Part shown: positions 13,387-23,000 of the stretch, piece after piece
Layout of the letters: each line of letters starts with the position of its first letter
Numbering within the stretch: the first letter of the stretch is position 1
Assembly (NCBI GenBank): GCA_003993805.1
Contig: RSEF01000003.1
Coordinates: 88,909,112-88,973,111 of the forward strand
Origin: Himantopus leucocephalus
Taxonomy: Eukaryota; Chordata; Aves; Charadriiformes; Recurvirostridae
Reading direction: 5' to 3'
DNA length: 64,000 nt
Notes under the pieces: model-generated
What the model saw: only the letters and a program-made list of their open reading frames with translations
What the model was told of the DNA's origin: nothing
Database searches by the model: none
Translations under genes and position numbers: made by a program

Positions 13387-13470
13387 TAGAATCATAGAAT
13401 CACAAAATGGTTTAGGTTGGAAAGGACCTTAAATACCATCTACTTCCAACCCCCCTGCCATAAGCAGCGA
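13387..13470 (-). repeat. CR1 LINE 3' end running into assembly gap
   Basis: The plus strand reads AGAATCATAGAATCA, then a GGTTTAGGTTGGAAAGGACC block, then TTCCAACCCCCCTGCC. This is the reverse complement of the avian CR1 3' end with its terminal octamer repeats, so the element is on the minus strand with its 3' terminus at 13387. It is cut at 13470 by the N run, so its true length is unknown. CR1 is a non-LTR retrotransposon whose copies are usually 5'-truncated. Open frames crossing this point are meaningless. Confidence 0.93.
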
Positions 13471-13570
13471 NNNNNNNNNNNNNNNNNNNNNNNNNNNNNN
13501 NNNNNNNNNNNNNNNNNNNNNNNNNNNNNNNNNNNNNNNNNNNNNNNNNNNNNNNNNNNNNNNNNNNNNN
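13471..13570. other. Assembly gap, 100 N
   Basis: A run of exactly 100 Ns, which looks like a fixed-size placeholder rather than a measured length. The left flank is CR1 sequence, so the gap is probably repeat-induced. Its real size and content cannot be read. Confidence 0.98.
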
Positions 13571-13749
13571 AACAGATACTGCTAAAAGACACTGTGCCCT
13601 ATGTGCTTCCAGATCATGAAACACACAAAACCTTGTAGAATGGGTAATTAAGACTTACAGAGCTGTTTTCGAGCTTTCTGTTTTAGGTCTGAAGACAGGC
13701 TAAGGATCCTTCCCGTCTTACCCTAAAGCACTGCATGCCATCAGGTATT

Positions 13750-14245
13750 GACTGCAAAAGGAAAAACATCATTTTGCAGCTATACAGAACCTTAGAGCGC
13801 CCACAACTTGAGTATTGTGGGCAGTTTTCATGTTTGCATCTCAAAAAGGACAGAGTGAACTTTAAAAAAACTACAGAGAAAGTACCTGAAATGATTAACA
13901 GGATGAAGGAGCTGCAGACTAGCTGGGACTTCAGTTTGGGGAGGCTGTGGGGCATATGGCTGGGGTTTACAAAATCATGGAGATCGTGGTGAAGGTGAAC
14001 GCAGAAATGTTATTCTCCTGCAATACAAGAACTTGGGGAAGTCACTGAAACTGGTGAGAAACTAGTTTAAAGCACACAAGATAAATTATATCTTGATGTA
14101 GTGGGTGGTGACCTGGAACTCATTGCCATGGGAGTTAATGGAGGCAGAAGGTATCAGCAGCTTCAAAAAGGGACTAGGCAAAAAGGAATACGGCTACATG
14201 TCCATGAACAGACACTTAAGGGAATGGGCAGAATTATCCTGTAAT
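13750..14245 (+). repeat. Ancient CR1/L3-like LINE 3' region
   Basis: This plus-strand stretch follows, in order, the landmarks of old amniote CR1-type LINE tails: a CACAACTTGAGTATTGTG segment near 13801, a TTTACAAAATCATGGAGA segment near 13967, a TACAAGAACTTGGGG segment near 14023, a GGAACTCATTGCCATGGG segment near 14115, and a CAGCTTCAAAAAGGGACTAG segment near 14158. It carries many substitutions and indels, so the insertion is old and any reading frame is destroyed; the frame at 13735-13992 is a by-product. The 5' boundary is uncertain because of the nearby gap. The exact subfamily (CR1 versus L3) cannot be decided by eye. Confidence 0.75.
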
Positions 14246-14276
14246 TGATGTTGGTGAAGAAGGAATATGAAGGGCC

Positions 14277-14323
14277 CATATTCCTCATTTCCTCATATTC
14301 CTCGTTTCCTTCATATTCCTCAG
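14277..14323. repeat. Short minisatellite, 17-18 base unit
   Basis: The unit CATATTCCTCATTTCCT occurs at 14277-14293, recurs with small changes at 14294-14311, and is followed by a partial third unit at 14312-14323. It lies about 30 bases after the end of the old LINE and is probably a slippage product. Confidence 0.75.
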
Positions 14324-15947
14324 AAAGGATTCTTTCAAGAAATTAGTTAAGCAATAATGGCTTTCCACTTGAGACTGTTTCTGTAGTCCTACATTAATTA
14401 TAAAATATACATATTTATTTACGTATACAAAAATGAAGGAGTCATCTTTCATAAATGTGTGTCTGGCAGGCTGCTCCTACTCTCTTTTCAGACCCAAATT
14501 CAGATAACTTCCGTGGAAATTATTTCATACTCGTGGCTCTTTGATTAAGTTCAAATTTACCGCTTTGTGGAAAAGCTGTTATTTCTTTCCTTGGTTCTGT
14601 TTTTGCATGGCTGTAATTGTCCTCGGTTAGTTCAAGCTGGGCAGATGCTGATTGTGACTTACACCCAGATGGAGTGACCCAAAGGGTCCTGGTGACCTGC
14701 TGCCAGGGTTGGGCAGGCTCAGGGCAGGTACAGCAACATGACAACTGCCCCAAAAGTAGGGCTGCATCCCTGCCCCTTGCTGTGGAACAGGTTAATTTTA
14801 CCAAGTGGCAGTCAAGTGTGACTGTGTTGTGGGAAGACACAGTCTGTTATCTGCACCTACCCCAATCTGAGTTGCTTGTTGGCTTGCACCACACAACTGG
14901 AAGATGAAAGTGAGCTGGGGAGCAAGGCCAGGAGCCAGGCAGGTGGCCATGGTCACTGGACATATCTGGATTCCAGGTGATGAGCTGGACCAGTTTTCAA
15001 AGCTCGGTTTTCTCTGTCTTCCTGATGGGAGGACTTTATGAACACCTGAAACTGCTCCTCCCCACAGGAGTTTATGAAGGGAGAAACAGTTTTTCTATTT
15101 GGCTTTTGTTTTCCCTTGGCTCAGATTTGTTATGCTCACAGGTGTTTTTTGAATAGGCTTAATAAAGGCTTATTGACAACCTGCAGAGTGCCAGAATCTC
15201 ACCAAATTTGTGCAGTGCTGGAAGCACTGTGCAAGATGTCTAAAATCCGAATCCGGAGAACAAAACACACATTCTTCCCCCGACACCTTCTGGTTGCAGG
15301 GGACACGTGCCAGCACAGCGTCCTTGCACAGGGCACCCCTGGGCAACCTCATCCTGGGGACAAGGAAGGTCCCTTTACAGCGTAGGAGGAAAGTCAGCAG
15401 CAGTAGAAGCACTTAGAAGCTGTGACAACTTATGTAAGGATGATCTGCAGCCTCCAGGGAAATGAAACAGGACTTCACCCACTTGGTCTCCTGTAATCAT
15501 ATAACATCTGTATCACAATCTAGAAATGAAAGACAAATGACAGCTCCCATGTCGTGCTGCTCATCTCATGCTGAAGACAACATTGAGCAGCAGCTGAAAT
15601 TTGATGGACAGATTTCCCAGAAATAAGAGGATGGGAAACCAAACTAATAGCTTTTATTCTTTTTTTAAGTTATATTGGATTAAGGCATGGCTGTGAGTAT
15701 TTTGTCATCTGAGCTCAGCTTTCTGTGGGTGAATATGATCATTCCAAGATTTGAGGTGTATATTATTCATGCTAGCAGTGGGTTGAAATCAAGCAGCTCA
15801 TTGATATGGCCAGGCAGAATGGGGTAAATGATTTCAGATTAAGAGCTGATGGCTGTCTCTGATGGCTGTGTCTTCCTCATACACCCAAAGGGCTGGGGAA
15901 AAAAAACAAACAACCCTGTGAGCCTTTCCACTGTATTTGGGAAAGAT
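14324..15947. other. Non-coding unique DNA, no gene seen
   Basis: The DNA is moderately GC-rich between about 14600 and 15420, where overlapping frames of about 70-106 codons exist on both strands (for example 14617-14907 plus and 14840-14520 minus). None resembles a known protein, and the pairs on opposite strands argue for chance. I see no repeat family here. Confidence 0.5.
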
Positions 15948-16054
15948 TATCTGTGAGTATCTACTGGGCCTGAAATATTTGAAGAGTGTTTATAAGGTAT
16001 NTATCTGTGAGTATCTACTGGGCCTGAAATATTTGAAGAGTGTTTGTAAGGTAT
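15948..16054. repeat. Direct duplication split by single N (probable assembly artefact)
   Basis: Bases 15948-16000 (53 bases) are repeated at 16002-16054 with one substitution (TTTATAAGG versus TTTGTAAGG). The only base between them is N at 16001. The repeats abut the N on both sides, as expected for two contig ends that overlap but were not collapsed. Confidence 0.92.
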
Positions 16055-16320
16055 TGTCAAAATGAAAAGTACTATTGTGTTTAATTCTGCAAATCACGTG
16101 GCATTATTTCTCATGCCCAACTGACTGATGCATAGAATTTACTTGCAGCAAGAGCACCAATGGCAAACTGGAGATACAGGATGGGGTNTTGTCAAAATGA
16201 AAAGTACTATTGTGTTTAATTCTGCAAATCACATGGCATTATTTCTCATGCCCAACTGACTGATGCATAGAATTAACTTGCAGCAAGAGCACCAATGGCA
16301 AACGAGATACAGGATGGGGT
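16054..16320. repeat. Second adjacent duplication split by single N (probable assembly artefact)
   Basis: Bases 16054-16187 (134 bases) recur at 16189-16320 (132 bases) around a single N at 16188. Differences are CACGTGGC/CACATGGC, AATTTAC/AATTAAC and a two-base indel in AAACTGGAGA/AAACGAGA. Its left copy starts where the preceding duplication ends, so the middle contig appears to be flanked by unmerged overlaps on both sides. Confidence 0.92.
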
Positions 16321-18093
16321 TTTTTTTAGCAATTTAGGCTGATGTGAGCTTAGACTTTAGTTTTCCTTTTATGTATTTTTTTAAATATCCAGGTTAAGTT
16401 AAATTTAGAGGGATCCACACAAAATTAAACTGCATTCATATAGTAAGTGGGTGTATACATGCGGGGAAATTTGTCACATTTACCTAAGGCCTGACAGTAG
16501 TGACTGACACTTTGTAGTGTAAACACCCCCACGGAGAAGACCAGCAACAGCACATCTCACCAGTGCTCTTAAAAACATTGATTTGCTGACCCCTTATTTT
16601 CTACAAGTTTTTTACCCCCACTTTTTTCCTCCTCCTTTGTTCTAAGGTGTCAAAATCTTCTTTGAGGTGATGCCTGGTGGATAGGTGCAGGGGGGACTGT
16701 TGCAGATTGAGGTGTATTGGGTTTTCTCGGCGTAGCTGCAGAGAGGAGAGGTGGTGGCACACCTGGTGCCAGCAGGCTCTGAGGACTCCCTGTGCAGTGT
16801 GGGGAGGAGGGATGCAGGTGGGTGTCAGACTCCTGAGCCTGAAGATGCAGAGTCTGCAGTGGCTTCAAGCCAAAACGCTGAATGTGAAGACCTGGAACTG
16901 GCCGCGTGTCTCACAGCTCTTGGTACTCACCTCTCGGCACAAAGGGGAAGGAGCCTTTCTACCAAAGCAGGCTCCATGCCAGACAGCTCAGTGATTTACT
17001 CCTTCCTCCCAGCAATGCTGGCACACTGCGCAGCAGCGTGTACTAGCAGCTGCTCTCTGTGTGCTCTGTCCTGCTTCTCTTCTCTTCATCCAGTCGATTT
17101 GATGCAATAGTGGATGCATATGAAAAAAGCCCTGGGCTAAGAGGGTCAATGCTGAAGCCTGTGACTGATGGAGGAACTGTGAACACCATCTATGCCCTGA
17201 ACCTGCCAAACCTGTGCATCCTGACTTGTGGTTCCCAGTAGCCGTTGATGTTGCACTTGACAGGAGTCAGCGTCCTACTGACATCACGCCTAACTGCCAC
17301 CAAACTCTGCACTGTATTCCAATAGTTTTGCCACCAGTGATTTGATTGTTTCAGTCGTGCTCCATAATCTGCCAGTCAGACCCACTGGACAGCAACAAAT
17401 CGACAGCTTTGCCAGTCTGGTGAGACAGTCAGCGATGAAGCGGTCACAACTGCCAGATCTGTCACTTCCAGATGGAAAAGGGGACACTTTACTGTCTCAG
17501 CTTACTTTTGGTGCAAACACACCAACAACAGGTATTGAGGCCTGCGGTTTTGAACACAAAATCACACTTACCTTCACTCTTCCTTGCTGAGATAAGAGAA
17601 GAGGCCTTGCCTAAACTCTCTAATCTGACCACCTTTTCTGTTCCTGAAAATAAGCAGAGGTATTTTTTCCTAAGCAATAGTTTATAATTTCCTCAGGAGT
17701 TACTGCAGTTCCTGGCTCTGATGCTGACAAACTTTTCCCCAAACTTTTCTCTCTTGCAATAAGACCTCTTGCACAAAAGGTGGGAAAGGGGCAAGGAATA
17801 TACTGATGAGCTGGGGAGGTGTGCTGTGAGAAGACCATAGCATAGGCTGAGAGGCATCTCTGTTCATATGTCTAGTGGTTGCGACCATTCTAGATGGTGT
17901 TTTCAGAGGGAGGTTTTCAAAGGCGAGGTGTTGTGGGCTCCTTTTCAAGGCATCTGCCTCTCCAATTTGTGCAGTTTATTTCTGCTATGGCTCCATCTCT
18001 TCCCGATCCGTCTTCTGGAGTCCAGTCCCAGAGCTTCTGCTCAGCTATTACAATAAATAGATTGGTAAGTGGAATCGTGTTCAGTTGCCAATA
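16321..18093. other. Non-coding DNA with moderately GC-rich stretch, no gene seen
   Basis: Between about 16660 and 17110 the DNA is GC-richer, with frames of up to 119 codons (16751-17110 plus) that overlap frames on the other strand and resemble no known family. The stretch 17280-17600 is unrecognised. There is no repeat landmark and no convincing exon. Confidence 0.45.
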
Positions 18094-18275
18094 ACCTCTT
18101 CTTGGTGGTTCCAGACAGCACATCAAGGGGTAATAGCCATCGATTGTGGTTTAGAGGTTCAGGTTGGACTGTAAGAGAAATTACTCTACCAGAAGCATCT
18201 CAGAGTGGTTCACAGGGGCTGTCAGATCTCCAACCTTGCATCTTTTCAAGATGTGGCTGGATGGAGACAAGCCAG
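18094..18275 (+). repeat. Old CR1 LINE 3' region
   Basis: The plus strand keeps the order of landmarks of an avian CR1 tail. These are a TTCTTGGTGGTTCCAGACA segment near 18099, AAGGGGTAATAG near 18124, TTCAGGTTGGACTGTAAGAG near 18158, AAATTACTCTACCAGAAG near 18178, and a later TTTTCAAGATGTGGCTGGA segment near 18243. These correspond to the 'not collapsed tail' seen better preserved at 25976-26249. Divergence is high and the terminal octamers are not visible. The frame at 18069-18455 is a by-product of this insertion. Confidence 0.65.
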
Positions 18276-19174
18276 ACCTGTAATGGCAATGGTCCAGTTT
18301 CAAGCAGGAAGTTGGATTTAGTCATCTTCAAACAATATTTCTATGGTTTTTTGATTGTCTATGTTCTTAAATTGTCCGAATGGTCCTTCAAATGGGTTTG
18401 GCCTGAGGCAAGTATCAGTCTCCTGAACCATCCCCAGGCATCACTTGGGAATTAGCCTGAGCCATTCTAAATAAGCAGTTTGGATGGTGCCACTTTGTTT
18501 ATACGGGAAAGAGAATTTTATGGCATGGTAACAAGGCTTTCTGTACCAGTTGGCCTCAGTGCCAGAATGTCCAGAAAACATATAACTAATTAAATTTCCT
18601 AGGATAGATGTGTCCTGTCAAGGAATGTAATGTGGCAATCAGTGGAGATGTGTTTCCAGCTTGCCTGTGCCGCTGGTAAATGCTATCACAGTGTGGCCAT
18701 TTCCATAGCTTTGACACAGGGCTAACAAAATGTGCACTTCTTTACTGAGCACTTGGATCACTACTTTATTACTTTAAAAGTTCTTTAAAGGATGAAAATG
18801 ACAATCATTTATCACTGCTGTCAAGAGGGTAATCTAGTTGTGATCTTGCAGATATGTTTCTGAGTATTCTTTAGCAAAATAAAATTTGTCATTGTCTTTC
18901 TCTATAGAGATGTAGTGTGATGTTAAATTCAATTAGGATACACAATAAGAGGGGGTGCTGTCACATAATAACTTGATTTCTAAGACCTGAAGTTTATTGT
19001 TTTGAATTCTTGGTGAGGGCTTTCCAATCAAATAAACATGAGATTCTGGTAGTCTTTGCTGGTGAGTGGTCTAGTTCATGGGTTCCAGGCTATATGTGTC
19101 TGTAAGCAAGGTGGTAATTCAGTGCTTTGCACTTACGAGTTTAGATATTGTTATCATTTTACTTCTAGCTGGGG
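18276..19174. other. Non-coding unique DNA, no gene seen
   Basis: AT-rich unique sequence without recognisable repeats or exons. Nothing further can be supported. Confidence 0.55.
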
Positions 19175-19446
19175 TCACAAGAATTCTCTTTCTGGATCAG
19201 ACCAGGAGAAAAGTTGTCTGTTTTGTCGCAGGCACTGGCTGGGCTCAGCATCAGGGGAGCCTGAGATTCTGGAAAANTCACAAGAATTCTCTTTCTGGAT
19301 CAGACCAGGAGAAAAGTTGTCCGTTTTGTCGCAGGCACTGGCTGGGCTCAGCATCAGGGGGAGCCTGAGATTCTGGAAACNGTTGTCTGTTTTGTCGCAG
19401 GCACTGGCTGGGCTCAGCATCAGGGGAGCCTGAGATTCTGGAAAAC
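19175..19446. repeat. Three partial direct copies split by two single Ns (probable assembly artefact)
   Basis: Bases 19175-19276 (102 bases) recur at 19278-19380 (103 bases), and the right-hand part recurs a third time from 19382 to about 19446. The copies are separated only by Ns at 19277 and 19381. Copy 2 differs from copy 1 by GTCTG/GTCCG, by one extra G in a G run, and at its last base. Copy 3 matches copy 1 over its shared length. The triple structure gives repetitive peptides in all frames, which should not be read as a repeat protein. Confidence 0.92.
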
Positions 19447-19904
19447 GGTGGACGCAGTGTTTGGTACCAGATGGTGAAGATAAAACCTGCAAATATCCCT
19501 GCAGCAAAGGGTCTGGAGTGAGAGATCAGGGAAATTCCCAATAACCACATTTAGACCTTGTTTTTCTGACCTTTACCAGTGGGTTTACATTGCATCCAAA
19601 AAGTCTTCTCTGTTTTTGTTGATGTTCACCATTAGCAAATGTTGAATGCAGATGAGCTCTGTCTCTAGAGTGCTCTGCTCAGGCTAAGAAGGAGAGCGCA
19701 GTGCCTTTGGGCACAGCTGGCCTGCGTCGCTGTCATGGGGAGGAAGGCAGAGAAGGCTTGGCCCTGGGCAAAAGGTCATGCAAGCAGGCTGGTGCTTAAA
19801 GCTATGGCTAAAGTCTGCAGGCAGACCTGCCTCAAATGATTCTCAATTACCATTTGGATCTGAAACTGGGAAAAGTGGATGTTTGTGCCAGCACGGGATT
19901 AGCC
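19447..19904. other. Non-coding unique DNA, no gene seen
   Basis: Unique sequence with a mildly GC-rich part near 19680-19780. No frame, repeat or exon can be supported. Confidence 0.5.
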
Positions 19905-20092
19905 AGCTCATCCTCCTAACACCCTTCTGAAGAAGAAACTTTTATTTCCATTCCATAACTGGTGAAAGCGGAGCAGTGAGGTTACGCTTTCTCCAAAGGC
20001 ACATGAAGAGCTAGTGGGAGGGTTTGAATTGCAACCTGTCTCTTCTGCATCCATCCCTGAGCTTAGTCCAGCAGAGCATGCTGCCTCCCTCT
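19905..20092 (-). repeat. MIR-like SINE
   Basis: Read on the plus strand, the order is a TCATCCTCCTAACACCC-like segment (19908), a TTTATTTCCATTCCATAACT segment (19940), AGTGAGGTTACGCTTTC (19975), GAAGAGCTAGTGGGAGGG (20005), TTTGAATTGCAACC (20023) and CATGCTGCCTC (20077). This is the reverse complement of the MIR tRNA-derived SINE: the core with its CACACAGCTAGTAAGTGG-like stretch, the GGATTTGAACCCAGG-like B-box side, and the terminal part. The element therefore lies on the minus strand. It is strongly diverged, as expected for an amniote-age SINE. The call is by pattern only. Confidence 0.7.
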
Positions 20093-23000
20093 TCATTTCC
20101 CGTTTACTTTGTCCCACCACATCCACTGATGGATGGTGAGAATGGTGAAAACTGGTCATTGGGTCCCCTCTCCAAGTTCAATCCCACAGATCTTTTATAT
20201 TAGCCACATTTATCATCCTCTATATTCATTTGATTAGTGACAGATTTACTTTTGATTGTAATGCAGCATTCATCATGGCAGGGCTTTTTTTTTTTTGAGG
20301 TGTTTTAGTCTTTTTAAAATAAAAAAAGGTTTTTTGTAATGGCACTTTGCAAAAGAAACATTTTGAAGTAACATATAATTATACTCTACAGTTGTCAAAC
20401 AGAACAGTGCTTAAGTGGCTGTTCAATAACATGCAGCAGCAATGCCGTATCAGGTACTAAGGCTGCTTATCTTTTAGCTACAATGTAATTATTCGTATTT
20501 TAGGCAAAGTACTGCATTTATTCCCACGTGAAAGTGCTTCTGTAATGTGGGAAAGTATTCTTATATCATAATGCTTATAAAAGATCATATGATTGTGAGT
20601 GAAAATGAACATGTCAATCACCCTAGAAAGAAAATGGAGAATTGCTCATCCTTTCTAAAATCAGTAGTTTTTAAAAAAGTAAGAGTGTGTTAGAGGCACT
20701 CAACTCTTGTGTGTTCTGAAAAAGTTCTGAAAACATATTGTCTTCCCCCACTTTATAGAGTAATAGGGGGGCTATAAAAGAAGATGATGCTTGAATGTAG
20801 AGGGCAGCAGAGCATAGTAAAGGTCATTGAACATTACTCAGTCTGGTAAGTGGATGATATTATTGAGTTCAGCACGTTTTTCATAACACCCGAAATTAAA
20901 CATCCAAAATTTTTAGAAGACTGTGTTTTAGTCCGGAAAAATATACACTGGAAGAGATAAATAATTTCTTAATGTCAAGGTGTGTTTTCTATAGTGTTTT
21001 GAAACCTGGACGCACTGAGAAGACTTAGCAAAGAAAGCTCTACGTGTAAGTGTTTTGTGCATCTTAAGCATGTGTTTCTATAGGTATTAACTTCCTTCAT
21101 GGTATATCAGGATGAGAGTGTGGGAATTTGGGGAGTGTAGCACTCTCCTCAGATACTGCACTTACTTGCACCCTTGTCACTTCTCAGCAGCAGCCTGCTA
21201 ACCTGGAATAGGCAAGACTGAAAAGATATCTGACATCTTGTCCTAATTTATTACACAGGAGCAGAGATGCAAGTGCACAGGCTAATAAGACAGCAATTTA
21301 AAATGCTTATTAGTAGAAGTATAGGGAAAATATTGTGAGCATTTATTAGAATTTTGAATGGTTGCTCACACAAAGTATTTCTTTACTAAGCATTTCAGTG
21401 AAAATGTGTTTGCAAAACAATGCCTTTTCTATGCCTGAATATTTGTATTCATGTCAAAAACGTGGTAGCTGCAGAGGAACAAAAACGCTGGCTCTTTTTA
21501 GATAGTTGCTATTTGTCTACTCTTGTTATGCTTGAATCGCTAAAAAGATCTGTCTGGGGAGAAGAAACAGTATCGTGTGAAATGTAGCCAGTCACACACC
21601 AGAGATTAGCTACCTATTTAGGGATTACCTGAAATGGACATTTCTTTATGTATTCTTCTCTTATTCTCAAGAATAACGAACACTTTCATACAAGACAGGA
21701 TTGTTTACAAAGAGGATAATGGCTAAATGTGTCAGATTTATTCACAGTGAATCATTCAAAACAACCTTACTTCAGAATTTCTTTTTCTTGGTATAAAGAG
21801 CTGGTAATAGATGAAAAGGAAGGTTTATTGTCCAAAACATGGAACACGAGATACTGGTTGAAAACAGCTGAATTCTTTCATACGTACATAGCTGCAGCAA
21901 ATGTGCAAAAGTTTTATTTGGTACATAAATCTTTCAGAGGTACAGCATCAGATGTCAGCTGCCTGCCTTGCTACCCTGTGTCCTAAAATGAATATGATCT
22001 GTGAACCTCAGTTGTGGCCTTTGTATTCCTAACAAAATAGATATTTTTTCATAGCTTTAGTAAAATGTGGTGAATATTCCAGACCAGATAGTGAGTAGCT
22101 GACTTGCTGTATAGCGGCAAGCAGACCTTCTTTGGTGTTAGTTCTTCTAACTCCAAACATTAGGTAAAATCAGAAGCTGACTAAGCTAGAAACAAAGTGC
22201 TGTCGCGTACTGAGTCAGCTGGTAGCTGGTGACAGAACTATCTCTATATGGGATGAGCAAACTCTTTCTCTCAGTCTTCACTTTGAACCATTAGGTTGGA
22301 TATCACAAAGAGTGTAGCATCTACAGCCTCACACCCATCCTGTCAAAGATGGAAGAATAAGAGATTTGAGAGTCAGAGAGAATGAACGGAAGATCTTCTG
22401 GCTGATTCTTCCTTCCCTGGAAGCTCATAAGATAATTGCTGAATGGGCTCCTGCGGCCTTGCACTGAACATTAAATAAGCGTGAACATCCCATCAGTTTT
22501 TCCATACCTATGACATTCACAGCAAAACTCCCTGGTAAGAATCACCTGTAACTTCAGCTTAGCTTCCCCTTTCCCCTGAGGAGTGTTTAAAATGTCCGAA
22601 TTGCCTGGGGCTTTCTGGGAGCTCTTTTTGCAGAAGGAGAGCAGAGTCACTCTTATCCCTTTGACATCAATTCCCTCTTCCTTCTCTCCACCCCTGGCAC
22701 TCTGCTCATTTAATTACTTTGCTCCTCAGCTAGGAAGAAGTGAGCATTTGGCACCAGAATGGCTAAGTGCTCTCAGTCGGCTCTGAGGCTGACGGGCAAT
22801 GGAAGACTGGAGGCCTTGGGGACAGACCTTGGGGAAAGAGGTCTTTCTGCTCTGCAGCCCTGATCTGAGGCTGGCTCAGTTCTGTAAAGACAGAAGCTGA
22901 CACAGCAACGTGCAGACTGTTGTCTCTGGCAGAGTTGCCCCTGAAATATTAAGTGCAATCAAACATAAGTGAGCAGGGCTCTATAGTTCATTTCTCAGTG

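Noticed and set aside
16751..17110. 119-codon plus-strand frame in GC-richer DNA
   Set aside because: It overlaps other open frames on both strands, as GC-rich non-coding DNA commonly does, and no protein family is recognisable.
19056..19433. Frame encoding a repeated peptide
   Set aside because: The repetition comes from the single-N duplications at 19277 and 19381, not from a repeat protein.
22291..22320. TTAGGTTGGATATCA resembling CR1
   Set aside because: Downstream bases do not follow the CR1 pattern, so the match is likely chance.
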